The position numbers and the translations under genes are program-made. Below the pieces are notes generated by a model that did no database searches, had not been told where the DNA came from, and saw nothing but the letters and a program-made list of their open reading frames with translations. A DNA stretch of 64,000 bases from Nemertoderma westbladi (taxonomy: Eukaryota > Xenacoelomorpha > Nemertodermatida > Nemertodermatidae): positions 62,001-126,000 of the forward strand of contig JAUCBJ010008230.1 of the NCBI GenBank assembly GCA_032718475.1, written 5' to 3'. Positions 45,138 through 56,700 of this stretch are shown piece by piece (position 1 is the stretch's first letter; the number at the start of each line of letters is the position of its first letter).

Positions 45138-45968
45138 TTATCCGTTGACGCCTGTGGGGCACTCTCTGCCCCCCCCCCCCCCCCTTTTCGCCGCTAACTC
45201 GCTGTTGTGGGGCTCCTGTAGCCCCCCCCCCCCCCCCCACTTGCCACATCTAACTTTGCTATCTCTCACCTCACTGCTATATCCTTCTCTAGTCGACACA
45301 GCAACCCTACTGCGGCTGGGTCTATTCACCCCCGCCTCTCCTTCTACTACTGTGTGGCCTACCAGGCCCTCTACTTCCTGCCTACTAACTACGTGGCCTA
45401 CCAGGCCCCCGCTGGGTTTACCCAACCCAGCCACTCCCTGCCTACTAACTACGTGGCCTGCCAGGCCCTCTCCGGGTTGGCTCAACCCCGCCACTTCCGG
45501 CCTACTAACTGTACGGCCTACCAGGCACTTATCTGCCGGGTTTTACACGCCCGACGTGTTCACGTTAATAGCACCCATATTAGAAACGGAATTATTTTGT
45601 TTGTTCGAAATAAAATAATTTGAATTATTTTGCGCGACTACACCATTTGAATTATTTTGTAAATTCGGGTTTGGATCATTATTTAAATTATTTGGATTAT
45701 TTTGCGTAACTACGTTATTTGAATTATTTCCTACATTAATATTATAATCGTTCGGATTTAAATTTAAATTATTACCACTAGGCAAAATATTTCCTGCAAT
45801 AAAGGTTTGGTTAGTATTATCCAATACGGTACTATTAATATTAACGACGTCTACTGTACCATTATTATTACCCCCACCGCCCGTACGGTCACACCAGTTT
45901 CGGGTCTGTCGTGCGGTCCCTGTAAGTGGGGTATTAATAAATGTATCCACTTGGCTCCCCGAAAACAC
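45138..45968 (-). pseudogene. gag: Gag linker of family 2: Asn-rich then Gly/Val repeats, one in-frame TAA
   Basis: The first part (to 45546) is Asn-rich (NPNNLNNDPNPNLQNN), prion-like in composition. After TAA 45543-45545 the same frame continues into a tandem ~63-bp repeat encoding GLVGHVVSRQ-type units and two Gly runs made by C16 (45169-45184) and C17 (45222-45238). It overlaps the upstream gag frame by 35 bases and would need a +1 shift to follow it. Confidence 0.45.
45356..45530. repeat. ~63-bp minisatellite inside family 2 gag
   Basis: CCTACTAACTACGTGGCCT and similar words recur at about 45380, 45443 and 45500 on the + strand, with CAGGCCC between. The unit length is a multiple of three, so the frame is kept. 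Confidence 0.7.
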
Positions 45969-46317
45969 TAGAGCCAGTCCCGCTCTCAGACGCCCCTATC
46001 CGCGCCAGTTGCAGTTCGTGCGTGCGTCTAATATTGTACTCCATAAGCTCACTTTGGCGTTTTACCAATTCTTTTTGCTCACGCTCCTCTCTTGCCATTC
46101 TCTCCCGAACCTCTCGCGCATTCTGGTCGGCCAATTCCGGCTCTCTCCTAGCTCCCTCCCTTCGCCTCGCCTCACGCTCTTCTTGTTCCTTCCTCCCTAT
46201 TTCATCACACTCCCTAAGGCTTTTCGCGGCCCTTTCGGCCCTCTCTCCAGTTTCTCTAATCATTCTCATTTCCTTCTCTAATAGCATTCTCCCATCCTCT
46301 AACCGTCTCTCTACTTC
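45934..46317 (-). pseudogene. gag: Gag coiled-coil segment of family 2, after an in-frame TGA
   Basis: It continues the N-terminal gag frame past TGA 46318-46320. It is almost pure Glu/Arg coiled coil (ERAAKSLRECDEIGRKEQEE) and ends at TAA 45934-45936, where the Asn-rich frame overlaps. This matches the coiled-coil assembly region of family 1 Gag in position and character. Confidence 0.55.
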
Positions 46318-47166
46318 TCACTGACTTTGCGCTATCAGATCGAGATGGTACGTGGCATTTATCTCTCTCACCCGTCTTCCTTTTACAGAGGATGTAGCAG
46401 ACTTATCGGTTGTGACGGATTCCCTCCGCCTTCCCGATCTACTAACTTTCCCTCTCTTCCCAGAACTTCCTCCGACCGACGAGATCGAATAATCGGGGTT
46501 AACCTCGGATTCGCCCTCCTGCGGCCTTCTCCAACCCACTAATTTTATACCCCGGGCATCGACTAAGTATGGCCCTACGTACACTACGCTAGGTTGCATA
46601 CCCCTACACCGCCATAATTCACACAGTTCCTCGGCAACCCCTCTCGCTCTCGCCTTGGCCAGTTCTCTCTGCCCAAAGCGCATTAAATAACTAAAATGTC
46701 TATCCGACTCACCTAGTCCTGTTGTCAACTTTACCTCATCTATCTTCGCCCCCTGCTTGGCCTCCTTAAGTAGCTTCCGGGTCGCGTTGTAGGCCCGTCG
46801 AAGTCGATCGGAAACCCCGAAGTCCTCGTCGCCGACCTCTCCTCCGTCTCTCCGGGTCCGACGTCGTACCGGCGGCCCCACCGTCGCCGTTTCGGTGGGC
46901 CATCTGTCGCCCTCGGCCTGTGGCTGGCCGGCGACATCGGTACGTTGACCAACGTGTGTCGACTCGTCTCTTTCTCCTTCCGTCTCGCTCTCTCCTTCTC
47001 TCAACTCGGCTTCCGGCTCCAGACAGCCCCCCTCATCTTGAACTGCCGGATGACCCGTTACCGATGGGTCCGGCGTTGTGGGCCTATACCGTCTGGTCAC
47101 AGCCTCGCGAATCGTTAGGTCTTCGTCTGGGGTCTGTGGTGGCGTCGTCTCACCCAACCAACTCAT
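46318..47166 (-). CDS. gag: Gag N-terminal region of family 2 (282 aa)
   Basis: The ATG at 47166 is the first after the leader. The N-terminal ~95 residues are Pro/Thr/Glu-rich. A folded-looking segment at about residues 115-195 (LRRAYNATRKLLKEAKQGAKI, ELCELWRCRGM) is followed by a Ser/Arg/Gly-rich stretch. It ends at TGA 46318-46320 (CAG TGA GAA), with the same frame open beyond for 127 codons. Confidence 0.7.
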   Translation of the reverse strand: MSWLGETTPPQTPDEDLTIREAVTRRYRPTTPDPSVTGHPAVQDEGGCLEPEAELREGESETEGERDESTHVGQRTDVAGQPQAEGDRWPTETATVGPPVRRRTRRDGGEVGDEDFGVSDRLRRAYNATRKLLKEAKQGAKIDEVKLTTGLGESDRHFSYLMRFGQRELAKARARGVAEELCELWRCRGMQPSVVYVGPYLVDARGIKLVGWRRPQEGESEVNPDYSISSVGGSSGKRGKVSRSGRRRESVTTDKSATSSVKGRRVREINATYHLDLIAQSQ

Positions 47167-47236
47167 CTTGTACTTTAGATTGGTGGCTGGTAGTCACTGT
47201 TTAGCTAACTAGGGGCGGCAGCTTGGGTTTAATCAC
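47167..47236 (-). other. Short leader of family 2
   Basis: Seventy bases separate the 5' LTR from the gag ATG. Next to the LTR the - strand reads GTGATTAAACCC. No TGG-type primer binding site is evident, so the primer tRNA could not be proposed. Confidence 0.5.
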
Positions 47237-47743
47237 TGTGATGGGATCCACAAAGGATCCCGATTTATCCGTTTGTCAATCTACGCGTCCCCGCCGTGTG
47301 TGAAAGGTAAAAGAGTTTGCGTTGTTCGTCGTATATAATCTCCGGGTATAATAGTATAAATAGAGTGATCGTATAATGAATAAGTGAGTAACAATAGTAT
47401 ATTGAAGGCGGAAAACGGTGATTAAGTCCCGGTACTTCCCTAGCTAACCTAACTGACACTAAATGGATTGGTAACTGCTATTATATTGCACTGGTTGGCC
47501 TTGTTACAGTACCTAGTCGATGCTTCCCCCTGATTGGCTAATATCCCTGTTGGCGCCCTTTGGAGTGTTTCCCTTTACTCCTGCTATTCTCTCTAGGTCA
47601 GGGGTATGGCCCCTGACCCTTATTGTGTGTTTCTCCTTCCCACTTTGTTGGGGTGGCACGAGATTGGGTAACCAACCTCGTGGCCCCCAATATTGCTTAA
47701 CGGTTTACTTTGTGGGCTGTTAGCGGAATTGAATACGCTAACA
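47237..47743 (-). repeat. 5' LTR of the family 2 element (507 bp)
   Basis: This matches 35032-35501. It keeps an extra 59-bp AT-rich segment (about 47332-47390) that on the - strand contains ATTATACC/ATTTATAC words and may hold the core promoter. The terminal inverted repeat GGGATCC-acaaa-GGATCCC is at 47243-47261. Confidence 0.95.
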
Positions 47744-47748
47744 GGAGT
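47744..47748. repeat. Target site duplication GGAGT (right)
   Basis: It matches 35027-35031 and is followed by the expected satellite word TAAAGTTATT. Confidence 0.95.
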
Positions 47749-50700
47749 TAAAGTTATTATGTAATGCAATAATTCACCTCAAATATCTCAGTTTTTTCAT
47801 GAACATAATGAAGTATTAAAGCCATGACAAAATCCTTGGGGTTTTTCAGCAATAATAATAATAATAATATCCTCAGATTTTTTACAAAAAACGACATCGA
47901 TTTTCATATTTATAACTTCTAACCCACTCCACGAGATAGAGAATCTTAAATGAAAGTCATAAGAACAGGTAACACTTACATTTATAGAAGTAATGAGCTG
48001 TTATTTGCTTTGTCTTTCCCCAGGAGATGGATGAATTTTGATTGCGTCGGAACACCCCCTTTCTGAGGCTCTCAGAGTGGAGAGATAAGTAGCCTATCTC
48101 CCTGTTAATATTGTTGTGTTCTAGAATATTTATTATAGTTTCATCGTATTGCCAAAGCGGCTGGAGCCAAAGTTAATATGTAATGCAATAATTAACCTCA
48201 AATATCTCAGCTAGTTCATGAATATAATGAGTATTAAATCCTTGTCAAAATCCTTGGTGTTTTTCAGCAATAATTTATTAAAATCTCCTCTGATTTTTTA
48301 CAAAAAACGACATCGATTTTCATATTCATGACTTCTAACCCACTCCAAGAGATAGACCATCTTAAATGAAAGTCAAAAGAGCAGGTAACACTTACATTTA
48401 TAGAAGGTAATCAGCTATTCTTTGCTTCGTCTTTCCCCTGGAGATGGATGTTTTTTTATTGCGTCGGAACACCCCCTTTTTGAGGCTCTCAGATTGAAGA
48501 GATCAGTTAATACTGTTGTGTTCTAGAAAATTTATTATAGTTTCATCGTTTTGCAAAAGCGGCTGGAGCCGAAGATAATATGTGATACAATAATTCACCT
48601 CAAATTTCTCAGCTATTTCATGAATATAATGAGTATTAAAGCTATGTCAAAATCCTTGGAGTTTTTCAGAAATAATTTATCAAAATATCCTCTGATTTTT
48701 TTCAAAAACCACATCGATTTTCATATTTATAACTTCTAACCCACTCCACGAGATAGAGAATCTTAAACGAAAGTCATAAGAACACGTAACACTTTCATTT
48801 ATAGAAGTAATCAGCTGTTCTTTGCTTCGACTTTCCCCAGGAGATGGATGAATTTTGATTGCGTCGGAACACCCCCTTTTTGAGGTTCTCAGAGTGAAGA
48901 GATAAGTAGCCTATCTCCCTGTTAATATTGTTGTGTTCTAGAATAATTATTATAGTTTCATCGTATTGCCAAAGCGGCTGGAGCCGAAGTTAATATGTAA
49001 TGCAATAATTCACCTCAAATATCTCAGCTAGTTCATGAATATAATGAGTATTAAATCCTTGTCAAAATCCTTGGGGATTTTCAGCAATAATTTATCAAAA
49101 TATCATCTGATTTTTTTTCAAAAACCACATCGATTTTCATATTCATGACTTCTAACCCACTCCAAGAGATAGAGAATCTTAAACGAAAGTCATAAGAACA
49201 GGTAACACTTTCATTTATAGAAGTAATCAGCAGTTATTTGCTTCGTCTTTCCACAGGAGATGGATGAAATTTGATTGCGTCTGAACACCCACTCTTTGAG
49301 GCTCTCAGAGGGAAGAGATAAGTAGCCTATCTCCCTGTTAATATTGTTGTGTTCTAGAATATTTATTATAGTTTCATCGTATTGCAAAAGCGGCTGAAGC
49401 CGAAGATAATATGTGATACAATAATTCACATCAAATTTCTCAGCTATTTCATGAATATAATGAGTATTAAAGCTATGTCAAAATCCTTGGGGTTTTTCAG
49501 AAATAATTTATCAAAATATCCTATGATTTTTTTCAAAAACCACATCGATTTTCATATTTATAACTTCTAACCCACTCCACGAGATAGAGAATCTTAAACG
49601 AAAGTCATAAAAACAGGTAACACTTTCATTTATAGAAGTAATCAGCTGTTCTTTGCTTTGTCTTTCCCCAGGATATGGATGAATTTTGATTGCGTCGGAA
49701 CACCCCCTTTTTGAGGCTCTCAGAGTGGACAGATAAGTAGCCTATTTCCCTGTTAATATTTTTCTGTTGTAGAATATTTATTATAGTTTCATCGTATTGC
49801 TAATGTGGCTGGAGTTAAAGTTATTATATAATGCAATAATTCACCTCAAATATCTCAGTTTTTCATGAACATAATGAAGTATTAAAGCCATGTCAAAATC
49901 CTTGGGGATTTTCAGCAATAATTTATCAAAATATCCTATGATTTTTTTTCAAAAACCACATCGATTTTCATATTTATAACTTCTAACCCAATCCACGAGA
50001 TAGAGAATCTTAAACGAAAGTCATAAGAACAGGTAACACTTTCATTTATAGAAGTAATCAGCTGTTATTTGCTTCGTCTTTCCACAGGAGATGGATGAAA
50101 TTTGATTGCGTCGGAACACCCCCTTTTTGAGGCTCTCAGAGTGGACAGATAAGTAGCCTATTTCCCTGTTAATATTTTTCTGTTGTAGAATATTTATTAT
50201 AGTTTCATCGTATTGCTAATGTGGCTGGAGTTAAAGTTATTATGTAATGCAATAATTCACCTCAAATATCTCAGTTTTTCATGAACATAATGAAGTATTA
50301 AAGCCATGTCAAAATCCTTGGGGTTTTTCAGCAATAATTTATCAAAATATCCTCAGATTTTTTACAAAAAACGACATCGATTTTCATATTTATAACTTCT
50401 AACCCACTCCACGAGATAGAGAATCTTAAACGAAAGTCATAAGAACAGGTAACATTTACATTTATAGAAGTAATCAGCTGTTATTTGTTTCGTCTTTCCC
50501 CAGGAGATGGATGAATTTTGATTGCGTCGGAACACCCCCTTTCTGAGGCTCTCAGAGTGGAGAGATAAGTAGCCTATCTCCCTGTTAATATTGTTGTGTT
50601 CTAGAATATTTATTATAGTTTCATCGTATTGCCAAAGCGGCTGGAGCCAAAGTTAATATGTAATGCAATAATTAACCTCAAATATCTCAGTTTTTCATGA

Positions 50701-53700
50701 ATAATAATGAGTATTAAATCCTTGTCAAAATCCTTGGTGTTTTTCAGCAATAATTTATTAAAATCTCCTCTGATTTTTTACAAAAAACGACATCGATTTT
50801 CATATTCATGACTTCTAACCCACTCTAAGAGATAGACAATCTCAAATGAAAGTCAAAAGAGCAGGTAACACTTACATTTATAGAAGTAATCAGCTATTCT
50901 TTGCTTCGTCTTTCCCCTGGAGATGGATGTTTTTTTATTGCGTCGGAACACCCCCTTTTTGAGGCTGTCAGATTGAAGAGATAAGTTAATATTGTTGTGT
51001 TCTAGAATATTTATTATAGTTTCATCGTATTGCAAAAGCGGCTGGAGCCGAAGATAATATGTGATACAATAATTCACATCATATTTCTCAGCTATTTCAT
51101 GAATATAATGAGTATTAAAGCTATGTCAAAATCCTTGGGGTTTTTCAGAAATAATTTATCAAACTATCCTATGATTTTTTTCAAAAACCACATCGATTTT
51201 CATATTTATAACTTCTAACCCACTCCACGAGATAGAGAATCTTAAACGAAAGTCATAAGAACAGGTAACACTTACATTTATAGAAGTAATGAGCTGTTAT
51301 TTGCTTTGTCTTTCCCCAGGAGATGGATGAATTTTGATTGCGTCGGAACACCCCCTTTCTGAGGCTCTCAGAGTGGAGAGATAAGTAGCCTATCTCCCTG
51401 TTAATATTGTTGTGTTCTAGAATATTTATTATAGTTTCATCGTATTGCCAAAGCGGCTGGAGCCAAAGTTAATATGTAATGCAATAATTAACCTCAAATA
51501 TCTCAGCTAGTTCATGAATATAATGAGTATTAAATCCTTGTCAAAATCCTTGGTGTTTTTCAGCAATAATTTATTAAAATCTCCTCTGATTTTTTACAAA
51601 AAACGACATCGATTTTCATATTCATGACTTCTAACCCACTCCACGAGATAGAGAATCTTAAACGAAAGTCATAAGAACACGTAACACTTTCATTTATAGA
51701 AGTAATCAGCTGTTCTTTGCTTCGTCTTTCCCCAGGAGATGGATGAATTTTGATTGCGTCGGAACACCCCCTTTTTGAGGTTCTCAGAGTGAAGAGATAA
51801 GTAGCCTATCTCCCTGTTAATATTGTTGTGTTCTAGAATAATTATTATAGTTTCATCGTATTGCCAAAGCGGCTGGAGCCGAAGTTAATATGTAATGCAA
51901 TAATTCACCTCAAATATCTCAGCTAGTTCATGAATATAATGAGTATTAAATCCTTGTCAAAATCCTTGGTGTTTTTCAGCAATAATTTATTAAAATCTCC
52001 TCTGATTTTTTACAAAAAACGACATCGATTTTCATATTCATGACTTCTAACCCACTCCAAGAGATAGGCAATCTTAAATGAAAGTCAAAAGAGCAGGTAA
52101 CCCTTACATTTATAGAAGTAATCAGCTGTTATTTGCTTCGTCTTTCCACAGGAGATGGATGAAATTTGATTGCGTCGGAACACCCACTCTTTGAGGCTCT
52201 CAGAGGGAAGAGATAAGTAGCCTATCTCCCTGTTAATATTGTTGTGTTCTAGAATAATTATTATAGTTTCATCGTATTGCCAAAGCGGCTGGAGCCGAAG
52301 TTAATATGTAATGCAATAATTCACCTCAAATATCTCAGCTAGTTCATGAATATAATGAGTATTAAAGCCATGTCAAAATCCTTGGGGATTTTCAGCAATA
52401 ATTTATCAAAATATCATCTGATTTTTTTTCAAAAACCACATCGATTTTCATATTTATAACTTCTAACCCAATCCACGAGATAGAGAATCTTAAACGAAAG
52501 TCATAAGAACAGGTAACACTTTCATTTATAGAAGTAATCAGCAGTTATTTGCTTCGTCTTTCCACAGGAGATGGATGAAATTTGATTGCGTCGGAACACC
52601 CACTCTTTGAGGCTCTCAGAGGGAAGAGATAAGTAGCCTATCTCCCTGTTAATATTGTTGTGTTCTAGAATATTTATTATAGTTTCATCGTATTGCAAAA
52701 GCGGCTGAAGCCGAAGATAATATGTGATACAATAATTCACATCAAATTTCTCAGCTATTTCATGAATATAATGAGTATTAAAGCTATGTCAAAATCCTTG
52801 GGGTTTTTCAGAAATAATTTATCAAAATATCCTATGATTTTTTTCAAAAACCACATCGATTTTCATATTTATAACTTCTAACCCACTCCACGAGATAGAG
52901 AATCTTAAACGAAAGTCATAAAAACAGGTAACACTTTCATTTATAGAAGTAATCAGCTGTTCTTTGCTTTGTCTTTCCCCAGGATATGGATGAATTTTGA
53001 TTGCGTCGGAACACCCCCTTTTTGAGGCTCTCAGAGTGGACAGATAAGTAGCCTATTTCCCTGTTAATATTTTTCTGTTGTAGAATATTTATTATAGTTT
53101 CATCGTATTGCTAATGTGGCTGGAGTTAAAGTTATTATGTAATGCAATAATTCACCTCAAATATCTCAGTTTCTCATGAACATAATGAAGTATTAAAGCC
53201 ATGTCAAAATCCTTGGGGATTTTCAGCAATAATTTATCAAAATATCCTATGATTTTTTTTCAAAAACCACATCGATTTTCATATTTATAACTTCTAACCC
53301 AATCCACGAGATAGAGAATCTTAAACGAAAGTCATAAGAACAGGTAACACTTTCCTTTATAGAAGTAATCAGCTGTTATTTGCTTCGTCTTTCCACAGGA
53401 GATGGATGAAATTTGATTGCGTCGGAACACCCACTCTTTGAGGCTCTCAGAGGGAAGAGATAAGTAGCCTATCTCCCTGTTAATATTGTTGTGTTCTAGA
53501 ATATTTATTATAGTTTCATCGTATTGCAAAAGCGGCTGAAGCCGAAGATAATATGTGATACAATAATTCACATCAAATTTCTCAGCTATTTCATGAATAT
53601 AATGAGTATTAAAGCTATGTCAAAATCCTTGGGGTTTTTCAGAAATAATTTATCAAAATATCCTATGATTTTTTTCAAAAACCACATCGATTTTCATATT

Positions 53701-56700
53701 TATAACTTCTAACCCACTCCACGAGATAGAGAATCTTAAACGAAAGTCATAAAAACAGGTAACACTTTCATTTATAGAAGTAATCAGCTGTTCTTTGCTT
53801 TGTCTTTCCCCAGGATATGGATGAATTTTGATTGCGTCGGAACACCCCCTTTTTGAGGCTCTCAGAGTGGACAGATAAGTAGCCTATTTCCCTGTTAATA
53901 TTTTTCTGTTGTAGAATATTTATTATAGTTTCATCGTATTGCTAATGTGGCTGGAGTTAAAGTTATTATGTAATGCAATAATTCACCTCAAATATCTCAG
54001 TTTTTCATGAACATAATGAAGTATTAAAGCCATGTCAAAATCCTTGGGGTTTTTCAGCAATAATTTATCAAAATATCCTCAGATTTTTTACAAAAAACGA
54101 CATCGATTTTCATATTTATAACTTCTAACCCACTCCACGAGATCGAGAATCTTAAACGAAAGTCATAAGAACAGGTAACACTTACATTTATAGAAGTAAT
54201 CAGCTGTTATTTGTTTCGTCTTTCCCCAGGAGATGGATGAATTTTGATTGCGTCGGAACACCCCCTTTCTGAGGCTCTCAGAGTGGAGAGATAAGTAGCC
54301 TTTCTCCCTGTTAATATTGTTGTGTTCTAGAATATTTATTATAGTTTCATCGTATTGCAAAAGCGGCTGGAGCCAAAGTTAATATGTAATGCAATAATTA
54401 ACCTCAAATATCTCAGTTTTTCATGAATAATAATGAGTATTAAATCCTTGTCAAAATCCTTGGTGTTTTTCAGCAATAATTTATTAAAATCTCCTCTGAT
54501 TTTTTACAAAAAACGACATCGATTTTCATATTCATGACTTCTAACCCACTCCAAGAGATAGACAATCTTAAATGAAAGTCAAAAGAGCAGGTAACACTTA
54601 CATTTATAGAAGTAATCAGCTATTCTTTGCTTCGTCTTTCCCCTGGAGATGGATGTTTTTTTATTGCGTCGGAACACCCCCTTTTTGAGGCTGTCAGATT
54701 GAAGAGATAAGTTAATATTGTTGTGTTCTAGAATATTTATTATAGTTTCATCGTATTGCAAAAGCGGCTGGAGCCGAAGATAATATGTGATACAATAATT
54801 CACATCAAATTTCTCAGCTATTTCATGAATATAATGAGTATTAAAGCTATGTCAAAATCCTTGGGGTTTTTCAGAAATAATTTATCAAACTATCCTATGA
54901 TTTTTTTCAAAAACCACATCGATTTTCATATTTATAACTTCTAACCCACTCCACGAGATAGAGAATCTTAAACGAAAGTCATAAGAACAGGTAACACTTT
55001 CATTTATAGAAGTAATCAGCTGTTCTTTGCTTTGTCTTTCCCCAGGATATGGATGAATTTTGATTGCGTCGGAACACCCCCTTTTTGAGGTTCTCAGAGT
55101 GAAGAGATAAGTAGCCTATCTCCCTGTTAATATTGTTGTGTTCTAGAATAATTATTATAGTTTCATCGTATTGCCAAAGCGGCTGGAACCGAAGTTAATA
55201 TGTAATGCAATAATTCACCTCAAATATCTCAGCTAGTTCATGAATATAATGACTATTAAATCCTTGTCAAAATCCTTGGTGTTTTTCAGCAATAATTTAT
55301 TAAAATATCCTCTGATTTTTTACAAAAAACGACATCGATTTTCATATTCATGACTTCTAACCCATTCCAAGAGATAGACAATCTTAAATGAAAGTCAAAA
55401 GAGCAGGTAACCCTTACATTTATAGAAGTAATCAGCTGTCCTTGCTTCGTCTTTCCCCTGGAGATGGATGAATTTTGATTGCGTCGGAACACCCCCTTTT
55501 TGAGGCTCTCAGAGTGAAGAGATAAGTAGCCTATCTCCCTGTTAATATTGTTGTGTTCTAGAATAATTATTATAGTTTTATCGTATTGCCAAAGCGGCTG
55601 GAGCCGAAGTTAATATGTGATAACATAATTCACCTCAAATTTCTCAGCTAATTCATGAATATAATGAGTATTAAAGCCATGTCAAAATCCTTGGTGTTTT
55701 TCAGCAATAATTTATCAAAATATCCTCTGATTTTTTTCAAAAACCACGTCGATTTTCATATTTATAACTTCTAACCCAATCCACGAGATAGAGAATCTTA
55801 AATGAAAGTCAAAAGAGCAGGTAACCCTTACATTTATAAAAGTAATCAGCTGTTCTTTGCTTCGTCTTTCCCCTGGAGATGGATGAATTTTGATTGCGTC
55901 GGAACACCCCCTTTTTGAGGCTCTCAGAGTGAAGAGATAAGTAGCCCATCTCCCTGTTAATATTGTTGTGTTCTAGAATAATTATTATAGTTTCATCGTA
56001 TTGCCAAAGCGGCTGGAACCGAAGTTAATATGTAATGCAATAATTCACCTCAAATATCTCAGCTAGTTCATGAATATAATGAGTATTAAATCCTTGTCAA
56101 AATCCTTGGTGTTTTTCAGCAATAATTTATCAAAATATCCTCTGATTCTTTTCAAAAACCACGTCGATTTTCATATTTATAACTTCTATCCCACTCCACG
56201 AGATAGAGAATCTTAAATGAAAGTCAAAAGAGCAGGTAACACTTACATTTATAGAAGTAATCAGCTATTATTTGCTTCGTCTTTCCCCTGGAGATGGATG
56301 AATTTTGATTGCATCGGAACACCCCCTTTTTGAGGCTCTCAGAGTGAAGAGATAAGTAGCCTATCTCCCTGTTAATATTGTTGTGTTCTAGAATATTTAT
56401 TATAGATTTATCGTATTGCCAAAGCGGCTAGAGCCGAAGTTAATATGTGATACAATAATTCACCTCAAATTTCTCAGCTAATTCGTGAATATAATGAGTA
56501 TTAAAGCCATGTTAAAATCCTTGGGGTTTTTCAGCAATAATTTATCAAAATATCCTCAAATTTTTTTCAAAAACCACATCGATTTTCATATTTATAACTT
56601 CTAACCCAATCCACGAGATAGAGAATCTTAAACGAAAGTCATAAGAACAGGTAACACTTTGATTTATAGAAGTAATCAGCTGTTATTTGCTTCGTCTTTC

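Larger units (their letters stand above)
35032..47743 (-). mobile_element. Family 2 Bel/Pao LTR retrotransposon, full length, lacking recognisable integrase
   Basis: The 12.7-kb element lies on the - strand with two LTRs (TGTGA...ACA ends as read on +), a polypurine tract next to the 3' LTR and a 5-bp target duplication. In transcription order: 5' LTR (47743-47237), short leader, gag in several broken frames, an open PR-RT-RNase H frame (43182-40285), minisatellite, exonuclease-like frame, charged region, triple CCHC frame, 3' region, 3' LTR. Pol stops within the segment that normally leads into integrase, and no integrase motifs were found later. The LTRs differ by two indels and scattered substitutions, so the insertion is not recent. 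Confidence 0.92.
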
